Below, piece after piece: positions 48,370 through 62,200 of a DNA stretch of 64,000 nucleotides. Below the pieces are notes generated by a model that was not told the DNA's origin, did no database searches, and saw only the letters and a list, made by a program, of their open reading frames with translations. This DNA is from Panopea generosa (taxonomy: Eukaryota; Mollusca; Bivalvia; Adapedonta; Hiatellidae): assembly GCA_029582155.1 (NCBI GenBank), contig CM055895.1, positions 10,454,544-10,518,543 of the forward strand. The letters are read 5' to 3'. The translations under genes were made by a program, and so were the position numbers. Numbering within the stretch: position 1 is the first letter of the stretch; each line of letters begins with the position of its first letter.

Positions 48370-48520
48370 GACACTGTTGAAGCTAAGATATTTAGAGCCC
48401 CGCTACTGGGGTCACTCGCCCCGCTATACCGGTTTCCGTGAGAGGGTATGGGTTTGACTATTAGCTATATATACATTTTGTATAAAACCGAGCCGGACGG
48501 GTGATTATTGTACTAGGATA
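48370..48520 (+). mobile_element. Possible SINE or short interspersed repeat
   Basis: A GC-richer island starts AGCCCCGCTACTGGGGTCAC and contains GAGAGGGTATGGGTTTGACT (weak box B) and GAGCCGGACGGGTGATTATTG. The tRNA likeness is poor, but it stands out in composition from its AT-rich surroundings. Confidence 0.4.
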
Positions 48521-48624
48521 TTTTTCAATGATCTTAATCTCCATTATTTTTATGTATCTTTCCTGTCAACTTAGTGTTTTATCTTTTAAATACTAACTTA
48601 GATAGATCTATACGCATATCAACA

Positions 48625-48812
48625 CAGTGTATGTGTGGAGCGCGTGGTCCAGTGATAAAACACCGAACCCATGATCGGAGGGTCGTGGGTTCGATCCTCT
48701 GCCACGGCTATGTGTGGTGTCCTGTGGTGTATACCCAGGAAGACTTCGAGCGTGATTTGTCTAAGTTGTAAGAACTTGTTTCACAATCGATGTAAAATAA
48801 ATAAGTCTAAAC
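48625..48812 (+). mobile_element. tRNA-derived SINE, plus copy
   Basis: Box-A-like GCGTGGTCCAGTGATAAAAC, box B GGGTTCGATCC, then a body with GCTATGTGTGGTGTCC, GAAGACTTCGAGCGTGATTT and a TTTCACAATCGATGTAAAAT tail, followed by (AT)n at 48832-48862. A longer copy of the same family lies inverted at 53160-53350. Confidence 0.85.
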
Positions 48813-48823
48813 TACACAAAACA

Positions 48824-48864
<41 letters not shown>

Positions 48865-49014
48865 CTACTGGCAGAAACGTTACTTAATCGGTCAGCATTA
48901 ATAACCATCTAAAGTTTCATCTCTTTCAAACCTGGTGAAAGTTTATTATTTAAAATGAAATATACACCCTACATTATTCACGTTTATTACTGCATTTTAT
49001 TAACGCTATCCACT

Positions 49015-49478
49015 GAAAATATCGTCATTTATTGGTGGGCAGATTGAAGAAATTTAGCAATGCGATCTGTAAGGCAGGGCCTATAGGTAAATATTACACA
49101 CTATACTGAGAATATCTCTATTTATTGGTGGGCAGATTCAAGTAATCTAGCCGTGAGATCTGTTAGACAAGGCCTATAGTTAAATATTAGACACTACACT
49201 GAGAATATCTTCATTTAATGGTTGACATATTCAAGAAATTTAGCCGTGAGATCTGTAAGACAGGGTCTATAGTTAAACATTTGACACTACACTGAGAATA
49301 TCTTCATTTATTGGTTGGCAGATTCAAAGAATCTAGCCGTGAGTTCTGTAAGACAGGGCCTATAATTAAATACTATGCACTATACTGAGAATATCTTCAT
49401 TAAATGGTTCACAGATTCAAGAAATCTAGCCGTGAGATTTGTAAGACAAGGACTATAGTTACATATTTGACAATCATT
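49015..49478 (-). repeat. Inverted array of the 45.3-kb ~92-bp unit, about 5 copies
   Basis: GAGAATATCTTCATTTATTG, GGTTGGCAGATTCAAGAAAT and CTAGCCGTGAGATCTGTAAG are reverse complements of the unit at 45340-47285. The two arrays are 1.7 kb apart and could pair over about 460 bp. Confidence 0.93.
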
Positions 49479-49594
49479 ATGTAGACATTGTACAACCTGA
49501 GCAGCTGTGCCAATGGCGGAGATAGACTAAATTAAAAGTTTATTTTAACAATATTTTTCTCTTTTTGTTGTCTGACGAGTATCACACCGGAAGT

Positions 49595-49705
49595 GCTAAT
49601 GATGATGCGCATGCTCACTGACAGTTTTCATGTGGCTTGAAGGATCTCACGCTACACCGGTGTCACGTTATATTCACACGCAGTACGGAAAGTCCACGCT
49701 TTATT
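49595..49705 (-). repeat. Inverted copy of the GGTGTAGCGTGA motif
   Basis: GAAGGATCTCACGCTACACC (49638-49657) is the reverse complement of the phrase at 44511-44535 apart from one base. It is followed by GGTGTCACGTTATATTCACACGC, related to the 34225-34325 cluster. It may mark the right edge of a large inverted structure starting at 44.5 kb. Confidence 0.6.
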
Positions 49706-50715
49706 GGTGTACAAGTATGCTTTTTTATCTGGTGTTACTTTAAGTTATTTATTTATATTTAAATGATTTGTTTCATTATATCTAAACTTTGAATTGCTTA
49801 AGGTTAGAAGAAATAGTTCGTCCAATAAAATGTTTAAAATCGAACAATATTGACAAAATGTGCAGTTTTATACTCATTGCGTTCTTTTTTTAAACCTTAA
49901 TTCTCGAAAGATACTCAAGAAAAAAACAAGAAAATCTGACAAATCTCATTTGATATAATACATTTGCAATCGGTCATATAGCACAGTTACCAATAAATTA
50001 AGTTTTATTAGAAAAGAAATCATCAACAATTTACTCATTTCCGAGCAAAGTATTTTTTTCGGCATCAAATAATTCTTTTCAAAACCTTAATTCACGAAAG
50101 ATATAAAAAATACCAATATGAATTCTTCACAATAACCATTTGGTATACTATATTTTCAATCGCCGATACTTTTAAAGTTATCTTAATTAGCTTAAATTGA
50201 TAAAAAAAAAATAATGTTCCTCCAAAATGTATCCATTTCCGAAAATCAACATTTCCCATTGTTTCTACGCGTGTAGCGTTCAGAAAGATCTGGACCCTAA
50301 ATAAACAATTTAATTATTTTATTTTATTTTATTATCTTTAAGAATGCAAGTTTAATATATCATTCAACAACAAACATATTAAGATATTTTTCATTGTGTT
50401 TTGAGAAAATATGAGAGATTAATTCCAGGTATTTGTTCCACAATAATTTGCCTCGTTTTCTAAAAATCTAGTTGTTAATTTGACAACATACAAATCCTTA
50501 TGTTTTTTTTATAATTATAATAATTTTCTATAAAAAATGAACAATGGGGAAATTGAAACTATTTTTGAAATAAGGATTAACAGGCTGCAGGAATATACGA
50601 GTGCTTCTGATGAGTAATTTATGTTTAATTTGACACCTTCAAGGTGTGATGCCATATTTACATATATAAACTTTTCAGAACTTTACTAACTTTAAGTTTT
50701 AAATTAAGTGTTTTG
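49705..50715. other. No gene; old ~190-bp duplication
   Basis: CCTTAATTCTCGAAAGATA near 49896 and CCTTAATTCACGAAAGATA near 50086 head two diverged copies of about 185-190 bp (49880-50250). Nothing else is recognised. Confidence 0.55.
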
Positions 50716-50719
50716 TAAG

Positions 50720-52770
50720 AAAATCATATGTCAACTAAAATATTGTGTATACATAGATAAGAAAACTTAGTGCCCAGTAATTAAAATCTAGCATTGATTA
50801 AAGATGTGTATCGAGTGAGAAAATCAAGTGTCGCGTATGAAAATATAGTGTCAAACAATGAAATAAAATGTCATGTAAGGATGTTGTGTATACATAGATT
50901 AGAAAATCTAATGCCCATTAAGAAATATATATAGTCAAGTAAGGATTTTGCGGATTGAGTGAGAAAATCTAGTGTCACTTATGAAATAATAGTGTCAAAG
51001 AAGGAATTTGAATGTCGTGTTATGCTGTTGATTAAATATAGATAAGAAAATCTAGTTCCTAGTAAGAAAAATCTATAGTCAAGTAAGGATGTTGTGTATC
51101 GAGTGAGAAAATTAAGTGTCGCGTATGAAAATATAGTGTCAAACAAGGAAATAAAATGTCATGTAAGGATGTTGTGTATACATAGATTAGAAAATCTAAT
51201 GCCCATTAAGAAATATATATAGTCAAGTAAGGATTTTGCGGATTGAGTGAGAAAATCTAGTGTCACTTATGAAATAATAGTGTCAAAGAAGGAATTTGAA
51301 TGTCGTGTTATGCTGTTGATTAAATATAGATAAGAAAATCTAGTTCCTAGTAAGAAAAATCTATAGTCAAGTAAGGATGTTGTGTATCAAGTGAGAAAAT
51401 CTAATGTCGCGTATGAAAATATAGTGTCAAATAAGGAAATCAAATGTCGTGTAAGGATGTTGTGTATACATAGATTAGAAAAGTAGTGATCTAGTGCCCA
51501 GTAAGAAAAATCTATAGTCAAGTAAGGATGTTGTGTATCGAGTGAGAAAATCTAGTGTCGCGTATAAAGATATAGTGTTAAATAAGAAAGAAAAATCTAT
51601 AGTCAAATAAGGATATTGTGTATCGAGTGAGAAAATGTCCGTGTCATGTATAAAAATATAGTGTCAAATAAGAAATTAGAATGTTGTGTAAGAATGTTGA
51701 GTAAATATTCATAAGAAAATCTAGTGCCCAGTAAGTAAACTCTTTAGTCAAATAAGGATGTTGTGTATCAAGTGAAAAATGTAGTGTTTAATAAGTAAGA
51801 AAAATCTATAGTCAAATAAGGATGTTGTGTATCGAGTGAGAAGATATTGTGTCGCGTATAAAAATTTAGTGCCAAATAAGAAATTAGAATGTTGTGTAAG
51901 AATGTTGAGTAAATATTCATAAGAAAATCTAGTGCCAAGTAAGTAAACTCTATAGTCAAATAAGGATGTTGTGTATCAAGTGAGAAAATGTAGTGTCACG
52001 TATGAAAATATAGTGTGAAATAAGAAATTTGAATGCCGTGTAAAAATGTTGAGTAAATATAGACTAGAAAAATCTAGTGCCCAGTTAGAAAAAATCTAAA
52101 GTCAAGTAAGGATGTTGTGTACTGAGTGAGAAAATGTAGTGTCGCGTATGAAAATATAGTGTCAAATTAGAAATTTGAATGTTGTGTAAGAATGTTGAGT
52201 AAATATATATTAAAATCTAGTGCCCAATAAGTAAAATATATAGTCAAGAAACGATGTAGTGTATCAAATGAGAAAATGTAGTGTCACGTATGATAATATA
52301 AGAATAAGATATGTCAAATAAGAAATTTAAATGGCATGTAAGAATAATGAGTAAATATAGAGTAGAAAATATAGTGCCAAGTAAGAAAAATCTAAAGTCA
52401 TGTAATGGTGTTATGTTTTGAGTGAGAAAATGTAGTGTCATGTATGAAAATAAAGCATCAAATAAAGAATTTGAATATTGTGCAAGGATCTTGAGCATAG
52501 ATAGATTAGAAAAATTTAGTGCCCAGTAAGAAAAATCTATAGTCAAGTAAGGATGTTGTGAATCGATTGAGAAAATGTAGTGTCGCGAATGAAAAATAGT
52601 GTAAAAAAAGAAAATTGAGTCTCATGTAATGATGTTGAGTTAATGTAGATTGGAAAATGTAGTGCCCAGTAAAAAAAATCTATAGTCAAGGAAGGATGTT
52701 GTGTATCAAGTGATAAAATGTAGTGTCGCATATGAATATCTAGTGTGAAAAAAAAATTGAATGTTGTTTA
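50720..52770. repeat. Satellite array, about 144-bp unit, with higher-order duplication
   Basis: About 14 units containing GTGTATCGAGTGAGAAAATC, GTGTCGCGTATGAAAATATA, AAGGATGTTGTGTATACATA, TAGTGCCCAGTAAG and CTATAGTCAAGTAAGG. A block of two monomers starting at 50806 is repeated almost exactly 288 bp later at 51094, which shows a recent higher-order duplication. Minus-strand open frames here follow the repeat and are not genes. Confidence 0.92.
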
Positions 52771-53155
52771 ATGAGATTAACAAAGTTTGACAAGGTCTTA
52801 TATATGTCCTTGTTTTGATAAGCACGTTTTGGTGATTTTGATGTGTAGTATAAAAAAAAGAAATTATTGAATTTGACTTGAACGCTAAAATCATTTGATT
52901 AAATTTAATGTGTGAAAATGTAACATAGATTAATGATTTTAACTACATTTTTCAATAAACTTTGATATGGTTTATTTTATTATCAATCAACAGATAAAAT
53001 TGGTTATTTTGTGTTACTATAAATAAATAAAATGATTACGGTTAATTTATTATATAAACTTTTTTTCTTTTTTTTAATCTTATATATGAAAAAGACAAAA
53101 TGACAATGAAACAAATCAATCATCACAGAGACTCTTTATTTTTAAACTAATTTAC
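52770..53155. other. No gene recognised
   Basis: Strongly AT-rich spacer between the satellite and the SINE pair. Confidence 0.5.
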
Positions 53156-53159
53156 TTTT

Positions 53160-53350
53160 CTTCGATTGTGAAACAAATTTTTACAATTTAGGCAAATCAC
53201 GCTCAAGTCTTCATGGGTATGAGCAGTACTAAGTTTATGCGGAAAAGGTGTCTTGCTCAAGGACACCACACATAGTCGTAGAGGAGGATCGAATCCACGA
53301 CCCTCCGATCATGGGTTCGGTGCTCTATCACCGGACCACGCGCACCTCTA
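53160..53350 (-). mobile_element. tRNA-derived SINE, inverted and longer copy of the 48625 family
   Basis: On the minus strand: CGCGTGGTCCGGTGATAGAG, GATCGGAGGGTCGTGGATTC, GATCCTCC (box B), GACTATGTGTGGTGTCC, then TGAGCAAGACACCTTTTCCG (absent from the 48.6-kb copy), GAAGACTTGAGCGTGATTT and TTTCACAATCGAAGAAAAG. The extra segment shows that the 48.6-kb copy is internally deleted or belongs to a shorter subfamily. Confidence 0.85.
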
Positions 53351-53354
53351 ATCA

Positions 53355-53445
53355 CAGAGACTGGTGCCGGGCGGGGATTCGAATATACGACCCGATGGTT
53401 GATAGTCAGATGCGTTACTTTCTGAGTTAACGGTACAAGTGCACA
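53355..53445 (-). mobile_element. Second tRNA-like SINE head
   Basis: On the minus strand GTTAACTCAGAAAGTAACGC (box A type) and GTATATTCGAATCCCCGCC (box B) lie about 35 bp apart. It is adjacent to the SINE at 53160-53350 in the same orientation. It could be a separate insertion or the first half of a dimeric SINE. Its box B resembles that at 62645-62745. Confidence 0.65.
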
Positions 53446-53449
53446 GATA

Positions 53450-55450
53450 TTTAGATGATACTTTAAACAGTATGTTGTTATTTTTTAAAAGAAAATTATT
53501 ACGGTTATATAATGATATAAAATGTTGTTTGAAACAAACATCTGTATATTAGCGCATGTGTTTTTAATAAAGCCTTAAACGGTATTTGACCATAATTCTT
53601 TTTTAACAACTTTTTTTAAGAACCTCGTGTTATAATACCATATAAGATTATGTTGTTACAACAGATTAATGTGTTTCAATGTGGGAGAGGATCTATTTTT
53701 GAAAAAATAAACTTAAAACTGTGTTGAAATACAATAACTCAACTACATCCGAGCAAATTATATTATTACCCCCAATAAAATTACAAGTTTTGCCTCCAGG
53801 CAGGGGAAGTCGGTAATTAAGGTCATCAATAAACACTGGCTTATTCCAATGTTTGAGACTTGAAAAACAGACAGGCGTTGGGTTGGTGGGGGAGGGTTTA
53901 CATATTAGATTTACATATTACTTTACTGATTTTAGGAAAACGTTTAAATTCAATATGCTGTTAATAACACGATATCAATACGATGACTATAAAACAAACA
54001 TAAAAATACACAAAATGAAACATGTTTGCAATTATATTTATTTCTGAACGGATTATTAAACTGAAAGAAGTAAGCTCAGTACCTTTATATTTCTTTAAAT
54101 AATAAAATAATTTTATTTTTCTTCTGCAAAATACCATTCATTCCATAGTTATTATCTTTATGTTTGTATAATCTATATTCACGTCATATAACAAAACATT
54201 TGCATGAACGTTTAAACTTGCACAAAGCCATTCTAAAAGAATTATAAGATTGATTGATTCATTCATTCATTCTTTATGCATATCAATGAAAAGCACAATT
54301 ATTTTACATGATAAAATATTGCTAATCTTTATACTAAAATCTGCAATTAACAAAGTTTTGAATAAACGTTTAAGAAGAAAAAGAGCTTCTATCATGCATT
54401 TTAAAAATCTTAAAAAGATCATTAAATCAATGATATGCTTATTATGCTGTATTAACATTATTATCAACCAATTACATTATCATATTCTTTCTTCAATTAA
54501 TATTCCTCGCGTAAAGTAGTGTTGTTATTTAGTCACTGGTTTTGGTCTTTATTGATATAAATTGTTTATCTAAATCATACATATTACTCTTTAATCAATT
54601 TTCTTTCTATGTCCACTGAATTAGTTCATAACAAAGACATTAAAACATAAATTAATGCGTAAGAAATAAACAATTAAATAATGTTTCGGATTACTAAAGA
54701 AATGTTCTTGAATTTGAAGTTTTATGAAAGTTCTTTAGTTAAAATATGAAATTAGAATAAGTCTATTCTTTAGAATATAAGTAAAAAAAAACGACATTTT
54801 AAACTACACATAACTTGCAATTTCACCATGTGTATATAAACATGTCGTGGCTGACACACATCTTCAGGCTGACATAGCGGCATACATACTGTATTTAATT
54901 AGGTACAGAAATATGCTGTATTGGGTACAATAAATAGTACGCTCTATTGAACATACAGAAAATAAATCATAATTACATTTTGTCTCATTTTCAAATCAAA
55001 ATTGAAGTAAGATGCAATACTTAGATTTTCTATATCTAAATATCACCGTAAAGAGAATTTTATTTGCAATAAATGTATATGTTGTAATAGATTAGCAAAA
55101 AATCTCAACTAAGGTTTATTAGATATTAAAAATGGCCGAAAACGTCTTTTGAGTAATTTTTATATAGAATATATAAGGAGTATATATGCTATTATGAAAT
55201 TAAAAAAGGAAGCAAGAAAACGTTAACTTATTTTAATTTTTATTTTATTATAATAAAGGTTATATTTTTAACTTAATGACTAGACGTTGTAATAGGTTGG
55301 CAATTTAATAATGAAAAAGTTATAACAATAAAATTAAATCCTCCTATATGTTTCTATGTAGACAGTTTAGCCAGGTAGATCATAATAACCGCCGATATCA
55401 AGGGGGTAACTTCTCTCGATAAGCCAGTGAGATGTTTGAAATAGTCCCAC
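53450..55450. other. No gene recognised
   Basis: AT-rich. Overlapping opposite-strand open frames at 54250-54519 have Ile/Lys/Leu-rich translations without a known domain. Confidence 0.5.
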
Positions 55451-55459
55451 ATGAATTCT

Positions 55460-58149
<2,690 letters not shown>

Positions 58150-58150
<1 letters not shown>

Positions 58151-58400
58151 ACTGTGTACACTACACACTTTCTTTTGTGTTTGTTACTTTTACTACTACT
58201 TCTTGTTTTAATGCACTTGTATGCACACACATGCATTCGCGCGCATGCTGCATATAGAATCGTTCAAAAGTACGTACCCTTTACTCACACTGACGGACAT
58301 ACAAACGCACTTACACAAGCACCAACGCTGCACTCACACACAAGCCCATGCCCACATTCACTCACACACATACACACGCTCCTAATCTACTCGTACACAA
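58150..58400. other. CA-rich flank of the triplet tract
   Basis: ACACAC- and CTCACACA-rich sequence with no coding signal. Confidence 0.5.
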
Positions 58401-58610
58401 AATAATTGATCTATTAATAGAATCGTCCAATTGGATTGTTTACATTCCAATTGGATGATTCTATTAATAGAATCTATAAATAGAATCTTCCTATTGGACC
58501 CTTTACCTTCCCATTGGAAACTGATTGACCGCTTGGAAATCGTTATTTCCCTTTTGAAACTAATGCCAATTGGAATATAAGAATTCCAATTGGACAGGGT
58601 GGTTTTTTTT
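58400..58610. repeat. Palindromic CCAATTGGA / ATTCTATTAATAGAAT cluster
   Basis: Contains two ATTAATAGAATC motifs around TCCAATTGGATTGTTTACATTCCAATTGGATGATTCTATTAATAGAAT-type inverted arrangements, then three more CCAATTGG or CCCATTGG copies. The stretch 58408-58468 is a near-perfect inverted repeat. Related phrases occur at 44355-44480. Confidence 0.7.
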
Positions 58611-59335
58611 ACTACTTTAATTCCATTTATCTCAGTATTTTACGAACTTTTTTGAGCTTGATGATAGTTACAATTGTCCAAAACTATTAAGTTTATAACA
58701 TTAATGTTCATAATGGAAAAAAAGTTTTTGGAAAAACATTGTTAACATTACTGTTTGCATATATTTGTTTTTTTTGGGGTTTTTTTTCCATATTTTATGA
58801 TGGACTCATAACAGTGCGTATTTCCATTTCAAACTATGGAGTCCAAAGTTTTTGGACAAGGAAGGATTATTATAAAGTGTATTTTTATTACGTAACTTGT
58901 GGTAACGTAACAGTTAATTAGATTACACAAATAATAATTTAATAATTACCAAACAATTCATACTAATATTCAAAGTAGTAAACCATCTGTATATTTTTAG
59001 ATTTGTATATTTTAATTAATTTTTATTCAATATTCATTTTTTATAGTTAATAATATAAACTAATGCAAAATGGGTATTAATCGAACGACGACAAAGTCTA
59101 GATTTTTATTTTATTATTTATATTTCGATGCAGGTCTTGTGAAATGTTTTATAAAGAAAATGAATACAAACGTTTCAAATTGAATACAAAGTAAATATAA
59201 GCATACGTTACATAAAGGACAGGTAATAGCCACAAGCCTAAATAGTTAATAGACGGCAAACGGTCTGATAACATCAACGTTACGTAAGAGACGAAGATGC
59301 GATATCCGTTTTCCGCGTTAAATGACACAAACACT
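58610..59335. other. No gene recognised
   Basis: AT-rich, with chance open frames at 58739-58921 and 59149-59334. Confidence 0.5.
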
Positions 59336-59339
59336 CAAT

Positions 59340-59487
59340 TAAAACACGGGATTTTATATAACGCCTGAAGCATCCAGAAGGTGGGATCTATACCGGGTCA
59401 GTTTTGGATGCTATCATAACGGTATTCCATCACTCGGTCAATAAAGGTTTAAAGCTAAAATATTATATTGTTTCTGGATTGTTTCAG
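59340..59487 (+). promoter_or_regulatory. TATA- and AATAAA-bearing block ending in a splice-donor-like site; direct repeat copy 1
   Basis: TTTTATATAACGCC near 59352, AATAAAG near 59442 and TTTCAG followed by GTAAGAAG at 59488. The last 72 bp (59416-59487) recur at 60803-60873. It could be an LTR fragment (TATA box then polyadenylation hexamer) or a promoter plus leader exon for the candidate coding exon at 61327-61561. Neither reading is proven. Confidence 0.35.
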
Positions 59488-59489
59488 GT

Positions 59490-60800
59490 AAGAAGTTATT
59501 TCTATATCTTATAATATTTACGAATAACATGTTTTTGAAATGTTAGTAATATGTACACTATGTATGTTTCTTTTTATTCTATGTAAAATTGTATACTTGT
59601 TTATGATTTTAGTTTAAGTTATATGGATGTAGAAACGGGTGATAATTATAACACTATAGTAGTGTTCGTGAGTTAAAAATTTTATTATTATATTGAGTGT
59701 TGCGATACCAAAACTATTCAAGTTGAAAAATATGTAGTTTGGTAGTGTAGTTTATTTTGATTAAGCATATTGCGGGTGAAACTAAAATTGGTATACATGG
59801 TTGGAAGCGAGAGAGGGACGTATGCTATTATTATGTATTTGTAATATTATTAGGAATATGTTACAATATATGATGTTGTCGAAACATATATACTAGCATG
59901 TCCTTAATAGGACAAAGGTTAAAATCACAAAATAAATATGATCTTCTGTACTTGGTCAGAATGTACTTATTTACATTGAAATATGCCTATCAGAACTATG
60001 CGAAATAGACATATGTAGGATATATATCAATATATATATATATAGCATGTTTATGCCAGTTGATTGAATACGTCTTTTTATGAATGATTGTGAACTACTG
60101 TATTTCAAGAGATTGAATATGTATGTACTCGAATATTTTCATATATGAAGCATGTATATGCCAGTTGATTAAATACGTTTTTTTTTTCAAGAGAGTGAAT
60201 ATGTACGAACTCGAATATTTTTATATTTAAAGCATATTTATGCAAGTTAATTGAATACGGCTTTTTATGAATGATTGTAAACTAGTTTATTTCAAGGGAG
60301 TGGTTATGTATGTATTGAAAATCAATCTATACGCATTCCTTCAATTTATGTCTTTAATTGTTTTGGAAATACACCAGTACATTGATGGTAAACATATGTG
60401 TGATATAGAAAGTTATTGACAGATGTAGTATTTGTTGTTTGATAATATATTGATGCTTATCACACTAATTTATTTGAGCAGAGTAATCATTTAATACCAT
60501 AAAGTCAATAAAATAGTTTTATATAATAGGATTGTGAGTGATTATACATAAAATGTGGTATAATTCTAATATTTTTGGATAGTTGAAAGTTTGAATTCTA
60601 TATTATTATACCTGTGCAAAAAGCGTATATTATAATTGATGAAAGATATACTACGCCTATGTATTTATATAATATTTATAAAATGATTTGGTAAAACGGT
60701 TGATTATTTTTACTAATTTGAAACTCTGCTATCTTCAGGATTGACTTATCACATATGTATTATACTGTTATGCTAATGATTTCATATATATATATATATA
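59490..60800. other. No gene; two or three loose repeats
   Basis: AGCATGTTTATGCCAGTTGA-type phrases recur near 60043, 60147 and 60230 (about 90-100 bp apart). (AT)n runs occur at 60030-60045 and 60786-60803. Otherwise AT-rich. Confidence 0.5.
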
Positions 60801-60802
60801 TA

Positions 60803-60873
60803 TAACGGTATTCCATCACTCGGTCAATAAAGGTTTAAAGCTAAAATATTTTATTGTCTCTGGATTGTTTCAG
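60803..60873 (+). repeat. Direct repeat copy 2 of the 59.4-kb block
   Basis: ATAACGGTATTCCATCACTC, GGTCAATAAAGGTTTAAAGC and CTGGATTGTTTCAG match 59416-59487 with very few differences. Here TTTCAG is followed by ATTATTCCCC and not by a donor. It starts exactly at the end of an (AT)n tract. Confidence 0.85.
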
Positions 60874-61092
60874 ATTATTCCCCCCAACAAACACAACAAA
60901 AATACGTTCGTCAAAACACCTTTGCTTCTTTAACGGTGATTCCTCGTAATATGTTACACATGTTTGATCCATAATAGATAAGGACCTAAACAAACAAAAC
61001 ATACAGTTGCTAGTTGCGACTAATTATTTATTTATTACATTTTAAAGAGTTCAAACGTGTGTTTTAAGTTGGAAAATTTGCTTCTATTTCAG

Positions 61093-61175
61093 ATGGATGG
61101 ATGGATGGATGGATGGATGGATGGATGGACGGACGGACGGACGGACGGACGGACGGACGGACGGACGGACGGACG

Positions 61176-61206
<31 letters not shown>

Positions 61207-61222
61207 AGATAGACAGATAGAC

Positions 61223-61296
<74 letters not shown>

Positions 61297-61297
61297 A
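61093..61297 (+). repeat. Four-part tetranucleotide tract (GGAT)n(GGAC)n(AGAC)n(AGAT)n
   Basis: Successive blocks of GGAT, GGAC, AGAC (then mixed) and AGAT. Each boundary is a single-base change of the unit, which suggests a stepwise spread of point variants along one array. Isoleucine/serine/proline open frames here are artefacts. Confidence 0.97.
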
Positions 61298-61326
61298 ATT
61301 ATATAAAACTTGCACCTTTTTTACAG

Positions 61327-61561
61327 CTTACAGCTGGGACTTTAAACTGGCTTCAATTTGAAGTTTACGCTTTGTTTGCAATATCCGGTGTACGTTGCCA
61401 CGTGGTGTATCTTGTCTCACTTCATGATGAAACACTCTTCTATTCCGATGGTTGGTAAACGAAGTATGATGGTGATTGTGATTGCCATTTTTGTTATTGC
61501 TACGGTTTTTTACCAGGAGAAATATGGTGTTCAAAGGAGCAATGAATTTAGTCATTTTTCG
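61327..61561 (+). CDS. Candidate first coding exon with a membrane anchor (tentative)
   Basis: A polypyrimidine-AG acceptor (TTTTTTACAG, ending near 61326) precedes a segment with ATGs at 61424, 61427 and 61448. The frame then reads MVGKRSMMVIVIAIFVIATV followed by FYQEKYGVQ and ends at a strong donor (TCG|GTAAGT, 61562). A short basic N-terminus before one hydrophobic stretch of about 15 residues is what type II Golgi enzymes such as glycosyl- and sulfotransferases show. No downstream exon was recognised before the window end, so the family is unknown and the exon itself may be chance. Confidence 0.3.
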
Positions 61562-61569
61562 GTAAGTTA

Positions 61570-61930
61570 AACAATACATTTTACCATCAATATTTTGAAA
61601 GATTTTTTTATTTATTTATTTTTCATTCTTTAACTGTCGTATATTTTTTTTTTTTCAAGATTAATTTTAGATACATCGGATTAGTCAGTATATTATTTTT
61701 ATAAATTGAATGTCTGTAACTATGTGCTAATATAGGACGGTTTATTGATGGTTAATGACTTTGAAGGAATATTTTATGAATTTCCAGGTGTAAAATTTAG
61801 TAAAATTTAGTAAAGTGCACGGGTAAAAACGCGGCCATTGAATGGTCATTGTTCCGGATTACACGCCTGTTTCGCATACCTGGATATACCACCGGTGTTT
61901 ATATATATATGTATATCTACTTATCTATCT
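61570..61930. other. No gene recognised
   Basis: AT-rich, with a duplicated AAAATTTAGTA at 61793-61813. Confidence 0.5.
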
Positions 61931-61934
61931 ATTC

Positions 61935-62200
61935 ATACTCCAACACCCTCTTGCGAGGTTTACGGACATGTAAATCGCTGATTGGCATAGAAGTTCCGTG
62001 AGGTATTTAACGTACATTTGGTATGACTCCCCGTGTACATGGGTCAACTGCTGTAAATCCCTTGTTTTCACAGTGCTTGTCCGCTTAAGGTACTTTGGGA
62101 GTGCATTTGAAAAGCTCCGGACGAAACCCCACCGGGACCTCTGTGATTTGGAGCAAGCATGCTAACCACCAGACCACAACACGTGATATATCCGCGTACA
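61935..62200 (-). mobile_element. tRNA-derived SINE
   Basis: On the minus strand GTGGTCTGGTGGTTAGCATG (box A) is followed by GAGGTCCCGGTGGGGTTTCG (damaged box B) and a body with CTTAAGCGGACAAGCACTGT and GGTTTACGTTAAATACC-type sequence, ending near a CTCGCAAGAGGGTGTTGGAG phrase. Confidence 0.65.

Noticed and set aside
48625..48720. Functional tRNA gene
   Set aside because: Box A and box B are present, but the acceptor stem does not pair and a SINE body and tail follow.
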